A DNA stretch of 9,430 nt, taken from an uncultured Treponema sp. Lineage in GTDB: Bacteria; Spirochaetota; Spirochaetia; Treponematales; Treponemataceae. The stretch is from positions 1 through 9,430 of the forward strand of contig CAJOPO010000025.1 of the NCBI GenBank assembly GCA_905236315.1. Direction: 5' to 3'. The notes under the pieces were generated by a model. That model ran no database searches. It was not told the origin of the DNA and worked only from the letters and a program-made list of their open reading frames with translations. Each line of letters begins with the position of its first letter. Position 1 is the first letter of the stretch. This document shows positions 1 through 6,520 of the stretch, piece by piece. Made by a program: the position numbers and the translations under genes.

Positions 1-632
1 GCTGCATCATCACAATGTAAATAATCCCATATTTGCTCACATTTAGTAAGTTCTGGGCTTCTTCCATTCTCTAATTCTCTCTTAACATAACTTATGAGAG
101 TATTATATCCATCATTCTTCCCATATATGCTTAAAATGCGTAGCCAATTAAACCTCATTCCTAATTGACTACATAACATAGCAGAAAACTTACCCGCAGT
201 ATACTTTGCAATTCCATATCCACTTTCTGGATTTACAGGCATATTACAAGAAAGTGCTTCGTTTTTTATTCCATATTCAGCTTGAGACCCTGCTCCAATA
301 AAAACGGAACACCCACAACGATGTGCAAGGCGTACAGCATCCATAGTATATTCAATATTTCTTAATTGGCACTCCACATCATCACGCCCACCCAATGATG
401 TTTTATTCCATGCAAGATGCATAAAAATATCATATTTAGCATTTAATGACAGATTTTTATAATCAGATATATCACATTCTATAATATTAACATATTTAGA
501 TTGAGGAATGTTTTCTATACGAGTGGATTTTTTTCTAACAATGCAGGTAACTTGATATTCTTTTTTTAGTGCAGCCCTTATTATAGCACTACCTATCATT
601 CCCGTTGCACCAGTCAATAAAATTTTTTTCAT
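1..632 (-). CDS. NAD-dependent epimerase/dehydratase (extended SDR), 3' end cut by window edge
   Basis: About 210 codons are visible and the C-terminus lies beyond position 1. I translated it by hand from the ATG at 632-630. The N-terminus MKKILLTGATGMIGS holds the Rossmann glycine motif (G8, G11, G14). D54 in ECDIS is a typical adenine-contacting acid. GAGSQAEYG supplies the catalytic Ser (about S116), YGIAK the catalytic Tyr/Lys (Y139, K143), and IWDYLHCDDA near residue 205 is the conserved substrate-side motif of nucleotide-sugar epimerases and reductases such as CDP-abequose synthase-like proteins. It probably epimerises or reduces a nucleotide-linked (4-keto) sugar in the cytoplasm; the substrate cannot be read from the sequence. 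The start is well fixed: a stop (TAA) lies two codons upstream. No Shine-Dalgarno sequence is visible. It lies 119 bp after the HAD gene and may have its own promoter. Confidence 0.9.
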   Translation of the reverse strand, partial: MKKILLTGATGMIGSAIIRAALKKEYQVTCIVRKKSTRIENIPQSKYVNIIECDISDYKNLSLNAKYDIFMHLAWNKTSLGGRDDVECQLRNIEYTMDAVRLAHRCGCSVFIGAGSQAEYGIKNEALSCNMPVNPESGYGIAKYTAGKFSAMLCSQLGMRFNWLRILSIYGKNDGYNTLISYVKRELENGRSPELTKCEQIWDYLHCDDA

Positions 633-751
633 CAGTTATAATATTTTATTTTATATAGTAGATATTTTCAAGTACATTTTTGCAGCACCTACTTTTAGAT
701 AGATTCAGAGCCACACGACCTGAGAGCTAGTATGTGGCCAAAACAAAGCAT
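633..751 (-). other. intergenic spacer with short hairpin and AT-rich promoter-like stretch
   Basis: This 119-bp gap separates the HAD gene from the SDR gene. It contains a 6-bp inverted repeat (GCCACA at 710-715, TGTGGC at 733-738) with a 17-nt loop and no T-run on either side, so it is not a standard intrinsic terminator. Read on the minus strand, the last 50 bases are very AT-rich. They include TTGAAA (about 670-665), a 17-base spacer and TAAAAT (about 647-642), ending about nine bases before the SDR start codon. This is a plausible sigma-70 promoter giving an almost leaderless transcript, but in DNA this AT-rich it could be chance. I see no gene here. Confidence 0.35.
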
Positions 752-1429
752 TTAGGAATTACATAGGCTATTAAGTCTTATTGATAAATCTTTTACTGAA
801 TTAGCAAGAAACGTACAACCTGAAGATATAAGTTCTTCCCTAGTTCCAGTTCCCCATAAAACACCTATGGACTCTATATTATTATTTAGTGCAGCAAGAG
901 TGTCGGTCGCCATATCTCCCACCCCAATAAATCTTTCATTTGGGTATTCAGCTATACATAATGCAAATAGTTGTGTTTTAGATTTTCTTTCGTCAGTCTT
1001 ACATTTAATAAACGAATAAGGAGTTATTATAGATTTAAAATATTGCTGCCAATGTAATTTTTCTATAATTCTATTTGTAGCACAATCTGGCTTATTTGTT
1101 ACAATATGATGAATAAAGGCATTATTAGAAAGTATTTCCTCTATACCATCAAAAGAAAGAGTTCTATTAAACCCGCAGTTATCATAATTTTTACGAAAAT
1201 TACTTATTATATTAGCCTTTATCTGTGGGTTTAAGACATCACAAGGATATGCAGCCTCTAAGATTTTATCAATAGTCGGACCAACTCTAAAAGGTGCAAT
1301 CTGCTTGTCTTCAGAAAGACCTGCTTCTCGCACAGATTTTATTAGTGAATCTAACACTTCTTCTTCTGAGTCAATTAAAGTTCCGTCTAAATCCCAAATA
1401 ATATGAAGTTTACTAGCCATATTTATCAT
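752..1429 (-). CDS. HAD-family phosphatase, phosphoglycolate-phosphatase-like (subfamily IA)
   Basis: This 225-residue protein has all four HAD motifs in order. Motif I is WDLDGTL, with nucleophile D13 and acid/base D15. Motif II is T111 in IVTNKPD. Motif III is a lysine near 146-151 (KTDERKSK). Motif IV is GDMATD, with D172 and D176 for Mg2+. An alpha-helical C1 cap lies between motifs I and II (about residues 22-95), as in Gph/PGP-type enzymes, and the length is normal for the family. It hydrolyses a small phosphorylated metabolite in the cytoplasm. Its place in the operon suggests a sugar phosphate or phospho-intermediate of the glycan pathway rather than phosphoglycolate. The gene starts inside the stop codon of the ThDP gene (TAATG), implying translational coupling. 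No Shine-Dalgarno is evident. The internal Met4 (position 1420, MASKLHI) is an alternative start. Confidence 0.9.
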   Translation of the reverse strand: MINMASKLHIIWDLDGTLIDSEEEVLDSLIKSVREAGLSEDKQIAPFRVGPTIDKILEAAYPCDVLNPQIKANIISNFRKNYDNCGFNRTLSFDGIEEILSNNAFIHHIVTNKPDCATNRIIEKLHWQQYFKSIITPYSFIKCKTDERKSKTQLFALCIAEYPNERFIGVGDMATDTLAALNNNIESIGVLWGTGTREELISSGCTFLANSVKDLSIRLNSLCNS

Positions 1430-3237
1430 TAAACAAAAGAAAAAGCTTCTTCTCTTATTGCCTTCATCTCTTCTTCTGGTAAGAAGGGATACATATCTTC
1501 AAGACTAGGAGATACCATAGTTCCATCTGCAAGTTTTTTTGAAGAAAGTTTTGGAGTAAAAAATTGATTTGAATCTAAAACAACTTCTATTATAACAGGT
1601 CCCGCTATATTCAATGCTTTTTGAATATCATCATTAATTGTTGAGTATTTATCAATCTTTACAAATGGTATTTGATAAGCATAAGCAATTCTTTCTAACT
1701 CAGGAAAACTAAGACCATTTCCGTCACATACGCCAACCAATGGATTTTCCTTAAAAAGATTTGTCTGCGTCTGCCTGATTGAATGATAGCCATTATTATT
1801 CATAACAAATAATTTAAGGTTTAATTTGTTATAAAATATAGTTTGAAGTTCCTGTATATTCATTTGAAGGCTTCCGTCTCCTTCTATACATATTGTACGC
1901 TTCTCTTTTCGCTTTATAGAAACCCCAATAGAAGCAGGAAGTCCGTAGCCCATAGCGGCACAACCAGAATTAGTAAAAAGCCTTGTATTTTCTTTTATAA
2001 TTGCTGCTTGAAAACCTATTACACAAGCACTTCCGTTGCTACAGATAACGACATCATCGCTAGATAGATTTCTAAATAAAGCGTCAATGAACGCATAAGG
2101 ATTTACAGGACTTTCTTGCCCCTTCATTTCTAGAAGGCAGGCAGGATAGCGTAAATTTATTTTATGAGCCCAAGCAGTCCACCCCTCATGACCTTTTATA
2201 CTCTTTGTACTTAAGTTAAGAGAGTTTATAACATCTTTTACATTAGCATAGATGGGCATATTAATTTTTAAAGTTGGCTTTACAAGTTCTGCAGGGTCAA
2301 TGTCAATCATTATTTTATAAGCATTTTGCGCAAAGTTTTCCCAGTTATAGCTTATCTGTCTTATATTAAGACGGCAACCCAAGATAAGAAGCATATCTGC
2401 ATACTGCGCAACAAAGTTTCCCCCTCTAGTTCCAACTGTTCCAGGTCGCCCTGCAAAGCAAGTATTATCATCGGGAATAATATCATGAGCGTTCCAAGCT
2501 GTAACTACAGGTATGTTTAGTTTTCTTACAAGATTAATAAATGCCTCATGACTTCCACTTAATCTAATGCCTTCCCCTGCAAAGATTACAGGTCTTTTTG
2601 CGGTATTAAGTTTTTCTATGATTTTATCTGCCTGTTCAACCGTAAATGTAGGAGGATTTTCTTTTATGTCTTCTATATTATTATAATGACGTAAATTATC
2701 AGTTTCTATTATTGCGCCCTGTATATTTAATGGAACATCTATCCATACAGGTCCAGGTCGGCCGTTTAAGACAAGAAACAATGCTTTTTCTAAAATATAC
2801 GCTATATCATATTCATTCTGTATCATTACAGCATATTTAGTCATTGTTTTTACAGTATCAATTATATTAAACTCTTGGTCTCCTAACTGACGCAAAGAAA
2901 GGCTTGTAGAGCGAATTGTGGTAGAAAATTTTACTTGTCCAGAGATAATAAACATGGGAATGGAATCAAGGTAGCCCCCCATTACACCTGTTATGGCATT
3001 TGTTCCGCCGGGACCACTTGTTACGCACACAGCAGCAATTTTTCTGCTATAGCGTGCATAACCTTCTGCTGCAATGGCACAAGCTTGCTCGTGATGATTA
3101 TAAGTGCAGTGGAGTTTTGGGTGATGCCCTAAAGCGTCATTTAAGTGCATTGCACCACCGCCTGTTACAGTAAAAACATCTGTTATATCATTTTGTGCTA
3201 AAAAATCTGCTATATAGTCTGCAACTCTTTGCTTCAT
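1429..3237 (-). CDS. Thiamine-diphosphate enzyme, acetolactate synthase (IlvB)-like, in a glycan operon
   Basis: This 602-residue protein has the three-domain layout of ThDP carboligases/decarboxylases. The N-terminal PYR domain (about 1-170) carries the cofactor-activating Glu E50 in NHHEQACAIAAEGYAR and the SGPGGTN motif (74-80). A central domain (about 200-345) follows, with FAGEGIRLSG (219-228). The C-terminal PP domain (about 375-560) has the ThDP/Mg2+ motif: EGDGS at 452-456 and NN at 480-481. True IlvB acts in valine/isoleucine synthesis with a small regulatory subunit, which is absent here. Relatives in polysaccharide clusters include YerE, a ThDP flavoenzyme that adds a two-carbon unit to a keto-sugar, and oxo-acid decarboxylases such as phosphonopyruvate decarboxylase. 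The likely role is C-C bond making or breaking on a 2-oxo acid for an unusual glycan component; the substrate is unknown. A Shine-Dalgarno (GAGGAA, about 3251-3246) supports the ATG start. The 20-bp gap to the aldolase gene indicates co-transcription and probably a shared pathway. Confidence 0.9.
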   Translation of the reverse strand: MKQRVADYIADFLAQNDITDVFTVTGGGAMHLNDALGHHPKLHCTYNHHEQACAIAAEGYARYSRKIAAVCVTSGPGGTNAITGVMGGYLDSIPMFIISGQVKFSTTIRSTSLSLRQLGDQEFNIIDTVKTMTKYAVMIQNEYDIAYILEKALFLVLNGRPGPVWIDVPLNIQGAIIETDNLRHYNNIEDIKENPPTFTVEQADKIIEKLNTAKRPVIFAGEGIRLSGSHEAFINLVRKLNIPVVTAWNAHDIIPDDNTCFAGRPGTVGTRGGNFVAQYADMLLILGCRLNIRQISYNWENFAQNAYKIMIDIDPAELVKPTLKINMPIYANVKDVINSLNLSTKSIKGHEGWTAWAHKINLRYPACLLEMKGQESPVNPYAFIDALFRNLSSDDVVICSNGSACVIGFQAAIIKENTRLFTNSGCAAMGYGLPASIGVSIKRKEKRTICIEGDGSLQMNIQELQTIFYNKLNLKLFVMNNNGYHSIRQTQTNLFKENPLVGVCDGNGLSFPELERIAYAYQIPFVKIDKYSTINDDIQKALNIAGPVIIEVVLDSNQFFTPKLSSKKLADGTMVSPSLEDMYPFLPEEEMKAIREEAFSFV

Positions 3238-3245
3238 AATTTTAT

Positions 3246-3251
3246 TTCCTC
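3246..3251 (-). promoter_or_regulatory. Shine-Dalgarno site of the ThDP enzyme gene
   Basis: The minus strand reads GAGGAA eight bases before the ATG at 3237, a standard ribosome-binding site that fixes this start. It sits in the 20-bp gap after the stop codon of the aldolase gene. Confidence 0.75.
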
Positions 3252-3257
3252 AAAACT

Positions 3258-4856
3258 CTAAAAATATTTACTTGGAGTAATGGTGTCAATTTTAACATTC
3301 TTTTTCATATTAGAAATAAATTCTTTTAAGGCAACATTTCTCAAAGATATATTAGATTTATCATAAAGAAGTTTCACATATTCGTCATAATAACATTCGC
3401 TTATATTATCGCTATAGCCATCAAACCCTGCTAAAGTAATTGATTTTATTCCCAGCTTTATAGCAAGATTTATTAGAAGAACTAAAGGATTATCATAAAT
3501 ATCGTTATTTTGCGCCTTTAGCGAAGCAAAGTTTACAACGAAATCCATTTTTTCTTTTGTTTCTGTTATATTTGAGGTGCATATAAGTTTTACTTTTTTC
3601 TTTTCTGAATAGATACGGCTAAAGAATTGACTATAACGCTTCGAGTTTCCCATAAAGACATAATCTATTGGAAAATCTTTATTTAAAAAGTTTACACTAA
3701 ATACAACTGGATTTTCTTTGTTTATAAAATCATCAATTCTTGTTTTATATTCTTTTATTGATTTACCAGGTCCTATAAAAAGAAGTTTTTTATCATTTAG
3801 TTCATTTCTAAGACTATTTATTGAAGCAGTATCATCAATTTCATTATTTTGGAAGTCTTGATATAGTCTTTCACATAACTCTTTATCATATAAAAGATTT
3901 TTATCATTCTCTTTAGGTAACTGCGAAAGAATTTCATTTAATTGTTTGACAGAAAGAGTCTTTTTTTCTAATAATTGTGTTACATAATTTGGATGACAGC
4001 CATTAAGCGCGGAAATATAATATAGAGGTCTATAGCCCCACTCTTTCTTTGCAAATTCTTTTGTAATATCAATATCAATGGCTTCTTGTATCTGATTTAT
4101 ATCATAATGCTTGTTAAAACGCTCATTCATATACATTGCAACAAGTTCCGTACAAGCATTTCCCGCACTTTTGCCCATTCCAAACAAAGTACCATCTATA
4201 GATACAGTTCTGTCTTTTATATTTTCCATTACTGCTATGGTATTTGAATATGCTAACTGAAAATTATTATGTGCATGATAGCCTAAAACAATATCTTTAT
4301 TAAGATGTGTATTCATTATGTTACAATAATGAAGTAATTTATCACTATGCATAAGCCCATAGGTATCAACTATTGTAACAGCATAAGGCGAGATTTTATT
4401 TATCTTTTCTATAAGACTTATCATTTCGCTATCACTAAAGGTGGTAACAGAAACAGGGTTTACAAAAAGTTTATATCCTTTATCTTTTATGAGTTTGCAA
4501 AAGTCTAAAGCCTTATCTTGCAAATGTTTTTTAAAAATAACCCTTATTCCGTCAATATGGCTTTCTTTTTTCGGCATAACTTTATCAATGCCACAAGTGC
4601 CATAATCAATCATAGCAACTACCATAGAATTAGGCTTTTGCATTCCTTCAAAAATGGGTTCTACAGCCTTTGTATCTGGAAAAATTGACCTATTTGCGTC
4701 ATAAGACCGTCTTTCGTCAAGAAAGCCTATTTCTATTGCGTCAACACCTGCACTATCAAGCCTACTAAAAATGCTTTTTATGCTACCCGCTCCAAATTCC
4801 CAATCGTTTACATATCCACCGTCACGAAGTGTGCAATCTAAAAGTTGTATTGACAT
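3258..4856 (-). CDS. DRE-TIM metallolyase (aldolase-like) fused to a C-terminal MptE/DUF115-like domain
   Basis: The protein has 532 residues. Residues 1 to about 275 form a DRE-TIM (HMGL-like) barrel: LLDCTLRDGGY at 5-15 (metal-binding D7, R11, D12), VDTYG at 163-167, the metal ligands H194 and H196 in GYHAHNNF, and GMGKSAGNACTE at 226-237. This places it with 4-hydroxy-2-oxovalerate aldolases, HMG-CoA lyase and isopropylmalate synthase, which cleave or form C-C bonds next to a keto group. The catalytic His that follows RDGM in DmpG/BphI is Tyr here (Y15), so the reaction may differ. Residues about 355-530 are an extra domain: LLFIGPGKSIKEY (358-370), YVFMGNSKRY and SITLAGFDGYSD (472-483). 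It resembles the MptE-like/DUF115 fold found near surface-glycan genes; that assignment is by eye only. Classic aldolases of this group are about 340 residues, so this is a fusion. A Shine-Dalgarno GAGGT (4866-4862) supports the start. Confidence 0.85.
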   Translation of the reverse strand: MSIQLLDCTLRDGGYVNDWEFGAGSIKSIFSRLDSAGVDAIEIGFLDERRSYDANRSIFPDTKAVEPIFEGMQKPNSMVVAMIDYGTCGIDKVMPKKESHIDGIRVIFKKHLQDKALDFCKLIKDKGYKLFVNPVSVTTFSDSEMISLIEKINKISPYAVTIVDTYGLMHSDKLLHYCNIMNTHLNKDIVLGYHAHNNFQLAYSNTIAVMENIKDRTVSIDGTLFGMGKSAGNACTELVAMYMNERFNKHYDINQIQEAIDIDITKEFAKKEWGYRPLYYISALNGCHPNYVTQLLEKKTLSVKQLNEILSQLPKENDKNLLYDKELCERLYQDFQNNEIDDTASINSLRNELNDKKLLFIGPGKSIKEYKTRIDDFINKENPVVFSVNFLNKDFPIDYVFMGNSKRYSQFFSRIYSEKKKVKLICTSNITETKEKMDFVVNFASLKAQNNDIYDNPLVLLINLAIKLGIKSITLAGFDGYSDNISECYYDEYVKLLYDKSNISLRNVALKEFISNMKKNVKIDTITPSKYF

Positions 4857-4861
4857 ATTTT

Positions 4862-4866
4862 ACCTC
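4862..4866 (-). promoter_or_regulatory. Shine-Dalgarno site of the aldolase-fusion gene
   Basis: The minus strand reads GAGGT five bases before the ATG at 4856. The site lies inside the 21-bp gap after the GtrB-like gene and fixes the aldolase start. Confidence 0.7.
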
Positions 4867-4877
4867 GTAAAAATAAG

Positions 4878-5822
4878 TTAATTGGTATCATCAAAGTTTA
4901 TCCTTTCTTCTTCAATAACAAGAGGACGATTCATTATACGATTATTCATAGACATAATGTATTCGCCCAAAAAACCTATAAAAAATAATTGAATTCCACC
5001 TAAAAAGAACGTTCCTGTTATAAGAGGTGCCATGCCCGCAGAAAACGTCATCCAGTGAGTTAGTTTATATATTAAATAATAGATTGCAACTCCCACACTT
5101 ACAATAGATATAAAGATTCCTCCAAAGGTTGCAAATCTTAGGCCGACTTTTGTATAAGACGTAAAACTTAACATGGCAGCGTCAAAAAGAGAATACCAAT
5201 TATTATGAGTTTTACCTGCTTTACGTCTAGCCTGTCTATATGGAAGATTAACACGGCGGAAACCTAATTCTGCTACAATTCCGCGTAAAAAAGGTGTGGG
5301 GTCTTTTAGGTTACGTAAAACTTCTATAAAAGATTGGTCATATAGCCCAAAACCTGTAAAATGTTCAATCTGCTCCACTTGACTCATCTTTTGAATTATT
5401 TTGTAATATATTGTACGCAAAAAGCGAACTAGCTTATTTTCGTCACTTTGTGTTTTTATACCCGCGACAATCTTAGCTCCGTTTTCCCATTCGTGTACAA
5501 AGTCTGGTATGAGTTCTACAGGGTCTTGAAAATCACAGCATAGAGTTATAACACAATCTCCATGCAACTGCGTCATGCCATAATATGGAGAATTAAACTG
5601 CCCAAAATTGCGAGCATTAAAAATAGCCTTTATCTTTTTGTTCTTTGAGCATATTTCTCTTAAGAGAGGACGAGTATTATCTGTAGAGTCATTGTCAATA
5701 AAGACTAGCTCATAATCATATTCACTTAGATTTTTTTCTACAACATCTATAATTGCTTTACTTATAGCAACAACGTTCTCTTGCTCATTAAAGCATGGAA
5801 CTAATATGCTGATTTTTTTCAT
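4878..5822 (-). CDS. GtrB/DPM1-type polyprenyl-phosphate glycosyltransferase (GT2) with two TM helices
   Basis: This 314-residue protein has an N-terminal GT-A domain: ISILVPCFNEQENV at 4-17, IDNDSTDNT at 42-50 (usually VDDGSxDxT), the metal/donor motif DFQDP at 97-101, and RRKAGKTHNNW at 199-209, matching the RxAGxS motif of this group. Two hydrophobic segments follow, at about 228-252 and 266-290, ending in FLGEYI and a short cytoplasmic tail. This is the typical GtrB/ArnC/DPM1 layout and length. Such enzymes transfer a sugar from a nucleotide donor to undecaprenyl phosphate on the inner face of the membrane, for use by a periplasmic transferase. The usual partner flippase GtrA is not in this window. 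It is probably the first gene of the operon. The start ATG has no Shine-Dalgarno but lies close behind a TATAAT box. Confidence 0.9.
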   Translation of the reverse strand: MKKISILVPCFNEQENVVAISKAIIDVVEKNLSEYDYELVFIDNDSTDNTRPLLREICSKNKKIKAIFNARNFGQFNSPYYGMTQLHGDCVITLCCDFQDPVELIPDFVHEWENGAKIVAGIKTQSDENKLVRFLRTIYYKIIQKMSQVEQIEHFTGFGLYDQSFIEVLRNLKDPTPFLRGIVAELGFRRVNLPYRQARRKAGKTHNNWYSLFDAAMLSFTSYTKVGLRFATFGGIFISIVSVGVAIYYLIYKLTHWMTFSAGMAPLITGTFFLGGIQLFFIGFLGEYIMSMNNRIMNRPLVIEEERINFDDTN

Positions 5823-5832
5823 ATATAGATTT

Positions 5833-5838
5833 ATTATA
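5833..5838 (-). promoter_or_regulatory. candidate -10 box for the gtrB-like operon
   Basis: The minus strand reads TATAAT eleven bases before the ATG at 5822, after a T-rich stretch ending in TTTG. That pattern resembles promoters of bacteria that rely on a -10 box and periodic T-runs rather than a clear -35; I see no good -35 at 17 bp. Transcription from here would give an almost leaderless mRNA, which agrees with the lack of a Shine-Dalgarno. The background is AT-rich, so a chance match is possible. Confidence 0.4.
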
Positions 5839-5884
5839 TGACAAATTAAAAATATATGGAAGTATTTTTACAAAAGATGTGGCA

Positions 5885-5932
5885 ACACAAGAGCAGGGAC
5901 AAACGCATACACGCTAGCTCCTGCTCTTGTGT
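5885..5932 (-). repeat. perfect 13-bp inverted repeat (hairpin) between the glycosyltransferase genes
   Basis: The arms ACACAAGAGCAGG (5885-5897) and CCTGCTCTTGTGT (5920-5932) pair perfectly around a 22-nt loop. It lies 15 bp after the stop of the multi-GT gene and 62 bp before the GtrB-like gene. No T-run follows the stem on either strand, so it does not match a standard intrinsic terminator. It could be a processing or protein-binding site, or a terminator of another type. On the minus strand, the end of the first arm plus the loop reads GGAGCTAGCGTG (5921-5910), which matches the RfaH ops element GGCGGTAGCGTG at 10 of 12 positions. Confidence 0.75.
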
Positions 5933-5947
5933 ATAAAATAAACTGCA

Positions 5948-6520
5948 CTAAGATAAGGAGGCGAGAATACCTTTAAAATTATTTACAAAATAGTCTTTAG
6001 TGAAGTATTTTTCATAAATTGCCCTTGCCTTTTTGCCCATTTGCAAAACGCTTTCTACATTATCCATTACATACCCAATTAACTCTGATAATTCTTTGTA
6101 ATCTTCACTATTAAAGATAAATCCATCTTGACCATCGGTTATGAAATCTCTAAAACCACAGTTACTAGATATAATGGAAATACGATTATTCATCATACTT
6201 TCTGCAACGACCATAGACAAAGGTTCATCCCTTGAAGGTACAATAGAACATATAGATTTGTTGTACAATTTTAATATTTCTGCATGGGGAACAATTCCTA
6301 AATATTTTATGCCTTGATATATTTTTTCATATTTCTTTATATCATCTAGCAAAGCATCATCTAAAGAATTTCCTGCTATTAAGAACTCAGCTTTATTTCT
6401 GTAATTTTCTGGAAGGATTTCTATCGCTTTTAATAATACATCCTGACCTTTTCTCTTTTCAATAGAACCTATGATGAGAAAAGTCAATTTACCTATACTT
6501 TCGTCCCCCCCCCCCGTCAA
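5948..6520 (-). pseudogene. out-of-frame C-terminal (donor) half of the GT4 domain of the large glycosyltransferase
   Basis: The 190-codon reading frame opens at a TTG with no Shine-Dalgarno, within the poly-G region. It encodes the C-terminal Rossmann half of a GT-B glycosyltransferase: LTFLIIGSIEKRKGQDVLL (nucleotide-sugar domain entry), LGIVPHAEILKLYNKS, and SRDEPLSMVVAESMM with the EX7E donor-binding motif, then NCGFRDFITDGQDGFIF. It has no N-terminal half of its own. The upstream gene ends in exactly that missing half. With 10 G instead of 11 the frames join as ...NGSGIIDGGGDESIGKL, giving about 1124 residues. I therefore read it as the switched-off end of a phase-variable gene, not as an independent gene. 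A sequencing error in the homopolymer would leave the same picture. Confidence 0.85.

Noticed and set aside
624..632. A7 runs right after the start codons of the SDR and GtrB-like genes as slip switches
   Set aside because: Runs of seven A are common in AT-rich genes (AAA AAA A from Lys-Lys codons) and both genes are in frame; not enough to claim phase variation.
710..738. Intrinsic terminator after the HAD gene
   Set aside because: The stem is only 6 bp with a 17-nt loop and no T-run on either strand, so it does not meet the usual pattern.
1843..2067. + strand frame of 74 codons
   Set aside because: It lies inside the ThDP enzyme gene on the opposite strand, with Cys/Ser/Tyr-rich low-quality sequence and no ribosome-binding site. 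It is a shadow of the real gene.
2975..2980. 6-G run in the ThDP gene as a third phase-variation tract
   Set aside because: Six G is too short to be notably unstable, and it encodes a conserved MGGYLD stretch in frame.
2326..3132. Two short + strand frames (2326-2520, 2935-3132)
   Set aside because: Both are antisense to conserved ThDP-domain coding sequence and show no domain or start signal.
5948..6520. Independent small GT4 glycosyltransferase gene starting at TTG 6520
   Set aside because: It has no Shine-Dalgarno and lacks the whole GT-B acceptor half, which is found in the adjacent frame just across the G tract. The frameshift explanation is better.
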